Below are positions 1-5,696 of a stretch of 5,696 nt of DNA, one piece after another. The translations under genes were made by a program, and so were the position numbers. The notes below the pieces were generated by a model. That model worked only from the letters and a program-made list of their open reading frames with translations. It searched no databases and was not told the origin of the DNA. The DNA lies in NCBI GenBank assembly GCA_018262385.1, contig JAGSPQ010000283.1:1-5696 (forward strand), read 5' to 3'. The DNA comes from Myxococcaceae bacterium. Lineage in GTDB: Bacteria > Myxococcota > Myxococcia > Myxococcales > Myxococcaceae. The stretch's first letter is position 1; each line of letters opens with the position of its first letter.

Positions 1-184
1 GGCCCACGCTGAAAGGATGCGCAGGCCGCGACCGCGGGTTAGAAGCATCGGGTCGGCCGGCAGTTTTGACCGAAATCCTGATCCACCGCCGGCCAGTTCA
101 GGGCTGCTTGACTTGGCACCTGATCTCCCGTATCCGGCCCTCCCTTTCGGGCAGACCCTGTCCGCAACGCACCAAGGATCAACC
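1..184. other. Leader region upstream of rplU, no gene supported
   Basis: These bases precede the first convincing start codon. A TGA at 10-12 could end an upstream gene read in the first frame, but only three codons of it would be visible, so nothing can be said about it. The rplU frame stays open back to an ATG at 17, but the arginine- and proline-rich residues it would add do not resemble L21. An inverted repeat, GGCCGGC (55-61) with GCCGGCC (88-94), is separated by 26 bases and has no T-run, so it is not a convincing terminator. No tRNA- or rRNA-like sequence was recognised. Confidence 0.5.
108..136 (+). promoter_or_regulatory. Candidate sigma70-type promoter for the rplU operon
   Basis: A -35-like TTGACT (108-113, five of six matches to TTGACA) lies exactly 17 bases before a weak -10-like TATCCG (131-136). 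Transcription would start near 143, about 40 bases before the rplU GTG. The stretch after the -10 element is almost all G and C (GGCCCTCC), the type of discriminator associated with stringent (ppGpp/DksA) control of ribosomal promoters; that link is inference. The -10 match is poor and GC-rich genomes give many chance hits. A second TTGACC at 66-71 has no acceptable -10 element 17 bases downstream. Confidence 0.4.
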
Positions 185-490
185 GTGTACGCAGTCATCA
201 AAACCGGTGGGAAGCAGTACCGCGTCGCAGAGGGCGACCTTCTGCGGATCGAGAAGATCGTCGGCGACGTCGGAGCCGAGGTGAACTTTGACCAGGTGCT
301 GATGCTCGGCGGCGATGCCCCGAAAGTCGGCCGGCCCCTCGTCACGGGCGCCAAGGTTTCCGGGAAGATCGTTCGGCAGGACAAGGCCAAGCGCGTCCTC
401 CACTTCCGCAAAGAGAAAGAGGGCTGGACCCGCGCACGCGGTCACCGGCAGCCCTTCACTGAGGTGAAGGTCACCTCGATCAAGGGTTAA
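185..490 (+). CDS. rplU: 50S ribosomal protein L21
   Basis: Large-subunit ribosomal protein L21, which binds 23S rRNA and is assembled early into the 50S particle. The 101-residue product is close to the usual length of about 103. It has the typical L21 opening ([14 protein letters not shown], residues 1-14), the [12 protein letters not shown] segment (47-58) that precedes the rRNA-binding loop, and the C-terminal signature [14 protein letters not shown] (86-99). The GTG at 185 is chosen over the in-frame ATG at 17 because the family begins here and an AAGGA ribosome binding site (174-178) sits six bases upstream. The gene is followed after 9 bases by rpmA, the near-universal bacterial L21-L27 pair, so the two are almost certainly co-transcribed. 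The basic loop around residues 72-85 is a slightly atypical [13 protein letters not shown] form. Identification is secure. Confidence 0.97.
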   Translation: MYAVIKTGGKQYRVAEGDLLRIEKIVGDVGAEVNFDQVLMLGGDAPKVGRPLVTGAKVSGKIVRQDKAKRVLHFRKEKEGWTRARGHRQPFTEVKVTSIKG

Positions 491-494
491 GGAG
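489..494 (+). promoter_or_regulatory. rpmA ribosome binding site overlapping the rplU stop
   Basis: AAGGAG lies five bases before the rpmA ATG at 500. Its first two bases are the last two of the rplU TAA stop (488-490). A ribosome terminating on rplU would therefore sit on the rpmA initiation site, which would couple the two genes and help keep L21 and L27 in equal amounts. The coupling is inferred from the geometry. Confidence 0.8.
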
Positions 495-499
495 AAACC

Positions 500-844
500 A
501 TGGCTCACAAAAAAGGGCAGGGCTCGACTCGAAACGGCCGCGATTCCAATTCGCAGCGCCGGGGCGTCAAGGTGTACGGCGGCCAGGAGATCCCTGCAGG
601 CAGCATCCTCGTTCGTCAGGTCGGCACCGTCGTTCACCCGGGCAAGAACGTGAAGCTCGGCCGCGACTTCACCCTCTACGCCACCATCACCGGCGTGGTG
701 AAGTACGAGCGCTACTCGAAGGATCGCAAGCGCGTCTCGGTGTACCCGGTGGGCGATGCCAAGGCCACCGCGCCGGCCGCGACCCGGGTGAAGGCCGTCA
801 AAGCCGTCAAGGCGAAGACCGCGGCCCCCGCAGCGAAGAGCTGA
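500..844 (+). CDS. rpmA: 50S ribosomal protein L27 with basic C-terminal tail
   Basis: Ribosomal protein L27, whose flexible N-terminus reaches the peptidyl-transferase centre and helps position tRNA. The 114-residue product opens with [20 protein letters not shown], a clear L27 signature. There is no Firmicutes-type cleavable leader: the mature Ala-His-Lys-Lys end directly follows the initiator Met. The core (PAGSILVRQ at 32-40, [16 protein letters not shown] at 46-61) ends near residue 85, about the full length of the E. coli protein. Residues 86-114 are an added Ala/Lys/Val/Pro tail with three VKA repeats, low in complexity and probably disordered. Similar tails occur on ribosomal proteins of high-GC deltaproteobacteria-like lineages, as far as I can judge without a search. 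It is followed by a 92-base spacer before obgE. Confidence 0.97.
   Translation: MAHKKGQGSTRNGRDSNSQRRGVKVYGGQEIPAGSILVRQVGTVVHPGKNVKLGRDFTLYATITGVVKYERYSKDRKRVSVYPVGDAKATAPAATRVKAVKAVKAKTAAPAAKS
788..814 (+). repeat. Three 9-base repeats encoding VKA in the L27 tail
   Basis: Three consecutive nine-base units, each encoding Val-Lys-Ala (GTGAAGGCC, GTCAAAGCC, GTCAAGGCG), lie in frame in the L27 C-terminal extension. They differ only at third codon positions, so this is either an old duplication that has drifted or selection for the peptide itself. Unit gain or loss would change tail length without breaking the frame. Confidence 0.75.
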
Positions 845-845
845 A

Positions 846-908
846 ACCCGCTTTCTTTCCAAAGAAGCGCATCGGCGGGTCGCGTCCGGTTCTTCCGGGC
901 CGGCCCGC
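846..908 (+). promoter_or_regulatory. Spacer with two mutually exclusive hairpins before obgE
   Basis: ACCCGC (846-851) can pair with GCGGGT (875-880), enclosing a second near-perfect inverted repeat, GCTTTCTTT with AAAGAAGC (850-858 and 861-868). The same GCGGG (875-879) can instead pair with CCCGC (904-908), enclosing CCGG-TTCTT-CCGG (886-898). A 12-base palindrome, CGGGCCGGCCCG, spans 896-907. The shared middle arm gives an attenuator-like either/or fold. No U-run follows the second stem, so an intrinsic terminator is not supported. The region could be an mRNA processing or stability element that lets rplU-rpmA be expressed above the downstream genes. The function is unproven. Confidence 0.35.
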
Positions 909-927
909 TTGGTGTTTCTGGGGTTAA

Positions 928-2064
<1,137 letters not shown>

Positions 2065-2067
2065 GCC

Positions 2068-2094
2068 ATGTTCCAGCTCCGGGTCGAGGCGTAG
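2068..2094 (+). other. Eight-codon mini-ORF in the trmH frame
   Basis: An ATG at 2068, three bases after the obgE stop, reads MFQLRVEA and ends at TAG (2092-2094). It is in the same frame as the trmH start at 2098, one codon further on. It may be chance, a reinitiation relay from obgE to trmH, or the remnant of a longer methyltransferase N-terminus cut by an amber codon. Its ribosome binding site would have to be the weak purine run inside the obgE tail. There is no evidence that the peptide has a function. Confidence 0.2.
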
Positions 2095-2097
2095 CGA

Positions 2098-2772
2098 ATG
2101 GGTGGCGGCGGACCGCGGTACGAGCCGGCGGGACTGGCTCCGATGCCGGAAGACCTCCTGCTTCCTCCGCGCAAGGAGCGGATCGAAGGGGTCCTTGCCC
2201 ACCGCACCCGCACCCTGACGGTGGTGCTCGATCGGCTCGAGGATCACTTCAACATGGCCGCCGTCCTGCGCACCTGCGAGGGGATGGGGATCCAGGAAGT
2301 CCACATCGTCAAGAACCCGCTGGTGCCGTGGACGCCGAACTGGCGGGTGACCCAGGGCTGCGACAAGTGGCTCGACCTCCACCGCTACGACGACTTCGCC
2401 TCCTGCTCGGCGGCGCTCAAGGCGCGGGGCTTCCGGGTGCTGGTCTCGGCGATCCGCGAGGGCGGCCAGAGCCTGTTCGAGGTCGACTTCTCGCCGAAGG
2501 TGGCGCTGGTGTTCGGCAACGAGCGGTACGGCGTCTCGGACGAGGTGCTGGCGCTCGCCGACGGCACCTTCTGGATCCCGATGTTCGGCTTCACCCAGAG
2601 CTTCAACATCTCGGCCGCGGCCAGCGCGTGCATCAGCCGGGCGGTGGCGTGGCGGCTGGAGCGGATGGGGAAGGTCGGCGATCTGACCCCCGAAGAGACG
2701 ACCGAGCTGCGCGAGCGGTTCTTCCGCCTCTCGGTCAAGCAGCACAAGCGGCTCTACCCGCCCGAGAAATGA
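2098..2772 (+). CDS. trmH: TrmH/SpoU-family RNA 2'-O-methyltransferase
   Basis: SPOUT-class RNA ribose 2'-O-methyltransferase using S-adenosylmethionine. It most resembles TrmH, which makes Gm18 in the tRNA D-loop. The 224-residue product is near TrmH length. It has the three SpoU motifs: motif 1 with N52 and the putative catalytic R58 in NMAAVLRTCEGMG (52-64), motif 2 VALVFGNERYGVSDE (135-149) and motif 3 IPMFGFTQSFNISAAAS (160-176), which build the trefoil-knot cofactor site. The FTQSFNIS form of motif 3 and the basic C-terminal helix ending RFFRLSVKQHKRLYPPEK favour TrmH over RlmB or TrmL, but substrate cannot be settled by eye. The ATG at 2098 is the earliest start allowed by the in-frame TAG at 2092, with GAGG at 2086-2089. 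The gene starts 33 bases after obgE, and its stop overlaps the next start. Confidence 0.9.
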   Translation: MGGGGPRYEPAGLAPMPEDLLLPPRKERIEGVLAHRTRTLTVVLDRLEDHFNMAAVLRTCEGMGIQEVHIVKNPLVPWTPNWRVTQGCDKWLDLHRYDDFASCSAALKARGFRVLVSAIREGGQSLFEVDFSPKVALVFGNERYGVSDEVLALADGTFWIPMFGFTQSFNISAAASACISRAVAWRLERMGKVGDLTPEETTELRERFFRLSVKQHKRLYPPEK

Positions 2773-2900
2773 GCCCGAAGCCGCCCGATCCTTCCGTGGC
2801 CGAGCTGAAGCAGGGAGCCCGGGCCTGGCTCTACCCCCGGGTGGTGATCGGCGTGGTGCTGGTGGTGGTGATGGCGGTCTACATCTTCTGGCCCCGCTGA
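2769..2900 (+). CDS. Small single-pass membrane protein, 43 aa
   Basis: Unrecognised small protein. The ATG at 2769 overlaps the trmH stop by four bases (ATGA), a common translational-coupling arrangement, with a modest purine-rich CGAGAA just before it. The 43 residues comprise a polar head (MSPKPPDPSVAELKQGARAW, 1-20) and one strongly hydrophobic segment, about residues 25-41 (VVIGVVLVVVMAVYIFW), ending in Pro-Arg. Lysines and arginines ahead of the helix (K4, K14, R18, R24) suggest an N-terminus in the cytoplasm. It lies in a longer open frame that runs antisense-like through the neighbouring genes, so automated callers can miss it or give it a false long N-terminus. No function can be assigned. 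Its place between the ribosome genes and the envelope genes gives little guidance. Confidence 0.68.
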   Translation: MSPKPPDPSVAELKQGARAWLYPRVVIGVVLVVVMAVYIFWPR

Positions 2901-2957
2901 AGTCGCTGGGCCTGACTGCCGAAATGAAGGTCGGGGTGGGCCGTTCGTCTGGTAACT

Positions 2958-2962
2958 GGAGG
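2958..2962 (+). promoter_or_regulatory. lolA ribosome binding site
   Basis: GGAGG sits five bases before the ATG at 2968 and fixes that start. The frame has an in-frame TAA at 2953-2955, so no start further upstream is possible. This matters because the resulting signal sequence is unusually short. Confidence 0.8.
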
Positions 2963-2967
2963 CCGCC

Positions 2968-3657
2968 ATGGTCCACGTGATGATGTTCCTGCTGTTCTCG
3001 CAGCCCCGCCCGGTCGAGCCGAAGCCGGTGGACGTGAAGCCGGCGATGACGCCCGAGGTGAAGGCGCTGGTCGATCGGGTCCAGGCCTTCTACGAGAAGA
3101 CCAACGACTTCACCGCCGAGTTCAAGCAGGACTACACCTACCAGGCGTTCAAGCGCACCCAGAGCAGCAGCGGCAAGGTCACCTACGCCAGGCCGGCGCA
3201 GATGCGGTGGGACTACCAGCAGCCCTCGCCCCGCACCTTCGTCCTCTCCAAAGACCGGGTGACGATGCTCGACCCCGAGGCGATGACGCTGACCACCAGC
3301 AGCATCGCCACCAGCCAGCTGTCGGCCTCGGTCACCTTCCTCTGGGGGCAGGGCAAGCTGGCGGACGAGTTCTCGATCGCGAAGAAGGACTGCAAGGACT
3401 GCAAGGGCACGCTGCTCGAGCTGACCCCGCTCAAGCCGGACCCCCGGTTTCAGAAGGTGCTGCTGGAGGTGGATCCGAAGAGCGCGACGGTGCTCAAGAG
3501 CACGGTGATCGACCCCGACGGCAGCCAGAACGCGATCACCTTCGGCCCGATGCAGCTCAACACCGGGGTGGACCCGTCGAAGTTCAAGCTGGTCCCGCCT
3601 CCGGGCACCCAGGTGATCGACTACACCAGGCTGAAGCCGGTTGCGCCCGCTCCGTGA
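2968..3657 (+). CDS. lolA: LolA-like outer-membrane lipoprotein carrier
   Basis: Likely periplasmic carrier that takes lipoproteins from the LolCDE transporter and delivers them to the outer membrane. The 229-residue product matches the LolA pattern: an amphipathic helix (VKALVDRVQAFYEKTNDFTA, 31-50) leads into EFKQDYTYQAFKRTQSSSGK (51-70) and the strand segment PAQMRWDYQQPSPRTFVLSKD (76-96) without gaps, then the later beta strands of the half-barrel including LELTPLKPDPRFQKVLLEVD (150-169). The N-terminus, MVHVMMFLLFSQP, is a very short hydrophobic stretch with no Lys or Arg before it, an atypical signal peptide. A CxxC pair (C142, C145) sits in an insertion-like loop, KKDCKDCKG (139-147). 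A proline-rich stretch (13-25) links signal and domain. The stop overlaps the start of the lipoprotein gene. Family assignment is good, but strict LolA orthology is less certain. Confidence 0.86.
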   Translation: MVHVMMFLLFSQPRPVEPKPVDVKPAMTPEVKALVDRVQAFYEKTNDFTAEFKQDYTYQAFKRTQSSSGKVTYARPAQMRWDYQQPSPRTFVLSKDRVTMLDPEAMTLTTSSIATSQLSASVTFLWGQGKLADEFSIAKKDCKDCKGTLLELTPLKPDPRFQKVLLEVDPKSATVLKSTVIDPDGSQNAITFGPMQLNTGVDPSKFKLVPPPGTQVIDYTRLKPVAPAP

Positions 3658-5114
3658 GGGGGTTCGCGTTCCGACCTCCTGCGGTGCCTGCCGCGGTGCT
3701 CGCCGCGCTGATCCTCGGCGCCTGCGTCCGCGACACCGGGCCGGTGGCGAGCGATGACCTGTCGAAGCTGACCGTGCCGCTGGCGCCCGGGCCGATGCGG
3801 CTGATGACCCAGGGCTCGGTGTTCCGGGTGCCGGCCGAGATCTTCTTCGACGTCGGCTCGCCGCTGTCGACCGCCACCGTCGGCTGCTTCGAAGACGGGC
3901 CGCAGGTCGAGGGCCAGGTCGAGACCGGCTTCCCCGATGGAACCCGGCGCACGCTGCCCGAGCTGAAGCTGCGGGGGCTGACCTTCGGGGGCCACCGCTA
4001 CGTCCCGGTGAAGGTCGGCCTCGAGGAAGGCAAAGAGTGCGACGTGGTGCTCGGCCTCGACGTGCTGCTGCCGTGGGCGCTGAAGGTCGATCTGCCGCGG
4101 CGCGCGCTGACCTTTCTGCCTTCGGCCACCCGGCTCGACTACCAGGCCCGGGCGCTCGAGCAGGCCGCCGAAGGTTGGGAGACGCACCAGCTGGAGCTGA
4201 CCCGGGATCCGGTCGGCGACTGGCCGATGCTGGCGCTGCGGGTGAAGCAGGCGGACGAGGCGCTGGTCGCTCCGCTGGTGTTCTCGACCCGGGAAGCGCT
4301 GACCCGCATCTCGGCCGAGGCGGTGCGCACCGCGGGGCTGAAGGTCGGCCGCGAGCTGTTCGACGGCCTGCCGGTGCCCGAAGGGGTGACGCTGCCCGGC
4401 TCGATGGCGGTGACCGACGTGGTCGCCACCGATGGGCTCGAGCTGTCGCCCGGCTTCGGGCTGTCGGCGCACTCGCTGAAGCTGGACGGCAAGTGGCAGG
4501 GCAGGGGAGTGGCGGGGGTGCTGGGCGGCGACGTGTGGGGCCGGTTCGACTCGGTGATCGACGTGCAGGCCGGGGTGCTGTGGCTCAAGCGTCCGCGGGT
4601 GCTGCAGTCGGGCGCGGTGCAGCGGTGCGTGCGCGGCGCGGTGACGGGAGAAGAGGGCTGCTACGAGCTGTTCGCCAGGGGGAGCCCGGCGGGGCTGGAG
4701 GCGGCAGTGACCCTCTGGCGCTCGCTGCCGTCGGGAGGCCGGCTGTACCTCGAGGTGGCGGGGGAGGAGCAGCCGCCGTGTCGCTTCGGCTTCAGCTTCG
4801 GCCCGTCGGATCGCGGCGCGAGCGGGCACTTCGTCTTTCCCTGGGGCCGGATGGCGGAGTCGATGCCCGAGTGCGCGGCGGCGTTCGCCCAGGCGAAGGG
4901 CGCCCGCTTCTCGCTCTACGAGGAAGGGCCGCTGGCGCAGTGCCCGGGCAGCTGCGCCTTCGCGGAAGACGCGCTGACCCGGCGGATCAGCTGCGCCTGT
5001 GATTCGGGAGGCGAGCTGAGCGACGCGGATCGCGCCCTGCTCCGGCTCTACAAGACGCTGCTCGAGCAGGAGCTGAAGAAGCGCGATCGCGCGAGCGAGC
5101 CCGCCGACCCGTGA
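3654..5114 (+). CDS. Predicted lipoprotein with tandem retropepsin-like domains
   Basis: Unnamed envelope protein of 486 residues. The GTG at 3654 overlaps the lolA stop (GTGA). This start is chosen because it gives a lipoprotein signal: R2 and R7, a hydrophobic core (A10-L21) and lipobox LGAC with the lipidated Cys at 24. V25 rather than Asp follows, compatible with outer-membrane sorting. Residues about 55-155 look like a retropepsin-type half-protease: FFDVGSPLSTATV (64-76) with a possible catalytic D66, then CDVVLGLDVLLPWALKVDLPRRALTF (129-154). A second, degenerate copy spans about 190-315: VFSTREALTRIS (209-220) in place of an Asp-Thr/Ser-Gly motif, then GVLGGDVWGRFDSVIDVQAGVLW (288-310). 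C78 and C129 could pair. The C-terminal third (about 320-450) has eight cysteines, then a charged helix and tail. The fold is inferred from motifs; protease activity is doubtful. It may instead be a binding protein. Confidence 0.85.
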   Translation: MRGFAFRPPAVPAAVLAALILGACVRDTGPVASDDLSKLTVPLAPGPMRLMTQGSVFRVPAEIFFDVGSPLSTATVGCFEDGPQVEGQVETGFPDGTRRTLPELKLRGLTFGGHRYVPVKVGLEEGKECDVVLGLDVLLPWALKVDLPRRALTFLPSATRLDYQARALEQAAEGWETHQLELTRDPVGDWPMLALRVKQADEALVAPLVFSTREALTRISAEAVRTAGLKVGRELFDGLPVPEGVTLPGSMAVTDVVATDGLELSPGFGLSAHSLKLDGKWQGRGVAGVLGGDVWGRFDSVIDVQAGVLWLKRPRVLQSGAVQRCVRGAVTGEEGCYELFARGSPAGLEAAVTLWRSLPSGGRLYLEVAGEEQPPCRFGFSFGPSDRGASGHFVFPWGRMAESMPECAAAFAQAKGARFSLYEEGPLAQCPGSCAFAEDALTRRISCACDSGGELSDADRALLRLYKTLLEQELKKRDRASEPADP

Positions 5115-5120
5115 AGGGAC

Positions 5121-5696
5121 TCAGTCGTCCTTGGCGGCGATCTTGAACGAGTCGAGCACCGCCTGCGACGACCGGGCGAGGTACTTCCCCTTGCGGACGA
5201 GGATCCCGATCGGGCGGGTGTAGGCGCCCTCGGCGAACGGCTTGGCGATCAGCGAGCCGGTGGCGATCTCGTGCTGCACGGTCGGCATCGGCAGCACCGA
5301 GACGCCCAGCCCCAGCTCGACCGCGCGCTTGATCGTCTCGACGTTGTCCATCTCCATCGTCGGGTGGAGCTCGAACCCCTTGTCGCGGAACAGGCGGTCG
5401 ATGCCCTTGCGGGTCGGCGCCTCGCGATCGAAGGCGATGAAGGGCAGCGCGGCCACGGCGGCCATCGCCACCTTGCTCTTGCTCGCCAGCGGGTGACCGG
5501 GCGGCAGCACCACCATCAGCCGGTCTTCGCGGAACGGGATCACGTCGACGCCGGCGCGCGACTGCGGATACGCGACCAGGCCGAGGTCGGCCGCGCCGAG
5601 GATCACGTCGTCGTAGACCTGGTCCGACCGGCGGTAGTTGAGCCGGAGGTTCACCTTCGGGTGGGTCTTGAGCAGCTCGCGCTGGATGTTCTGCAG
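5121..5696 (-). CDS. LysR-family transcriptional regulator, C-terminal part
   Basis: The C-terminal 191 residues of a LysR-type regulator; the start lies beyond the right edge. LysR proteins are about 300 residues, so about 110 are missing, including the helix-turn-helix. What remains is the periplasmic-binding-protein-like effector domain. Visible family features, numbered from the window edge, are the strand and turn GAADLGLVAY (34-43), MVVLPPGHPLA (61-71) closing the first subdomain, PFIAFDREAPTRKGIDRLF (85-103), and the conserved NVETIKRAVELGLGVSVLP (118-136). These resemble the CysB/CysL/CbbR-like part of the family, but effector and targets cannot be named. The frame is open to the window edge, so a GTG at 5654 that gives a shorter reading is not the true start. 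The gene converges on the lipoprotein gene with six bases between stops. Confidence 0.93.
   Translation of the reverse strand: MQNIQRELLKTHPKVNLRLNYRRSDQVYDDVILGAADLGLVAYPQSRAGVDVIPFREDRLMVVLPPGHPLASKSKVAMAAVAALPFIAFDREAPTRKGIDRLFRDKGFELHPTMEMDNVETIKRAVELGLGVSVLPMPTVQHEIATGSLIAKPFAEGAYTRPIGILVRKGKYLARSSQAVLDSFKIAAKDD

Noticed and set aside
55..94. GGCCGGC/GCCGGCC inverted repeat as an upstream terminator
   Set aside because: The loop is 26 bases, there is no T-run, and each arm is itself nearly palindromic, so chance in GC-rich DNA explains it.
17..184. In-frame N-terminal extension of L21 from an ATG at 17
   Set aside because: The 56 added residues are Arg/Pro-rich and unlike L21. The family start MYAVIKTGG lies at 185 with its own AAGGA ribosome binding site.
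2924..2980. 18-codon open frame overlapping the lolA start
   Set aside because: It has no ribosome binding site, no hydrophobic or conserved feature, and a length expected by chance.
3621..4829. 402-codon - strand open frame opposite the lipoprotein gene
   Set aside because: It has low-complexity Arg/Gln/His/Pro composition. The + strand frame has a lipobox and fold-like motifs and overlaps lolA in an operon-like way.
5058..5092. 12-base palindromes CTGCTCGAGCAG (5058-5069) and GCGCGATCGCGC (5081-5092) as a terminator or protein site
   Set aside because: Both lie in codons of the lipoprotein's charged helix, have no loop or T-run, and similar CG-rich palindromes are expected at this base composition.
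5121..5654. Complete 177-residue protein starting at GTG 5654 on the - strand
   Set aside because: The frame stays open to the window edge and the content begins mid-domain of a LysR effector domain, so this GTG is an internal Val codon.

Overview
This GC-rich window reads as a chromosomal housekeeping operon from a Gram-negative bacterium. The evidence is strong G/C bias at third codon positions, a LolA-type lipoprotein carrier and a lipobox protein. A deltaproteobacterium-like lineage, most plausibly Myxococcota, fits the base composition, the lysine-rich tails on conserved proteins and the gene order. That placement is an inference from style and cannot be proven from the window.

Layout on the + strand: a 184-base leader holds a candidate sigma70-type promoter (108-136). 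It is followed by rplU (L21, GTG start at 185), rpmA (L27, 9 bases later), a 92-base spacer with competing hairpins, and obgE/cgtA (GTPase, 937-2064). Next come a TrmH/SpoU-family RNA methyltransferase (2098-2772), a 43-residue single-pass membrane protein whose ATG overlaps the methyltransferase stop (2769-2900), and a LolA-like carrier (2968-3657). Last is a 486-residue predicted lipoprotein whose GTG overlaps the lolA stop (3654-5114). The right edge holds the C-terminal 191 residues of a LysR-family regulator on the - strand (5121-5696, truncated by the window). It converges on the lipoprotein gene with only 6 bases between the stops.

The first four genes form a ribosome module: two large-subunit proteins, the 50S assembly GTPase and an RNA 2'-O-methyltransferase. 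The next three are envelope genes: a tiny membrane protein, the periplasmic lipoprotein chaperone and a lipoprotein. Tight spacing and two 4-base start/stop overlaps suggest one long transcriptional unit.

The part least explained by known biology is the terminal lipoprotein. It looks like two tandem retropepsin-like (aspartyl-protease-fold) domains, the first with a DVGS active-site-like motif and the second without an aspartate there, followed by a cysteine-rich C-terminal module. It is translationally coupled to lolA. No mobile elements, CRISPR arrays or RNA genes were seen.
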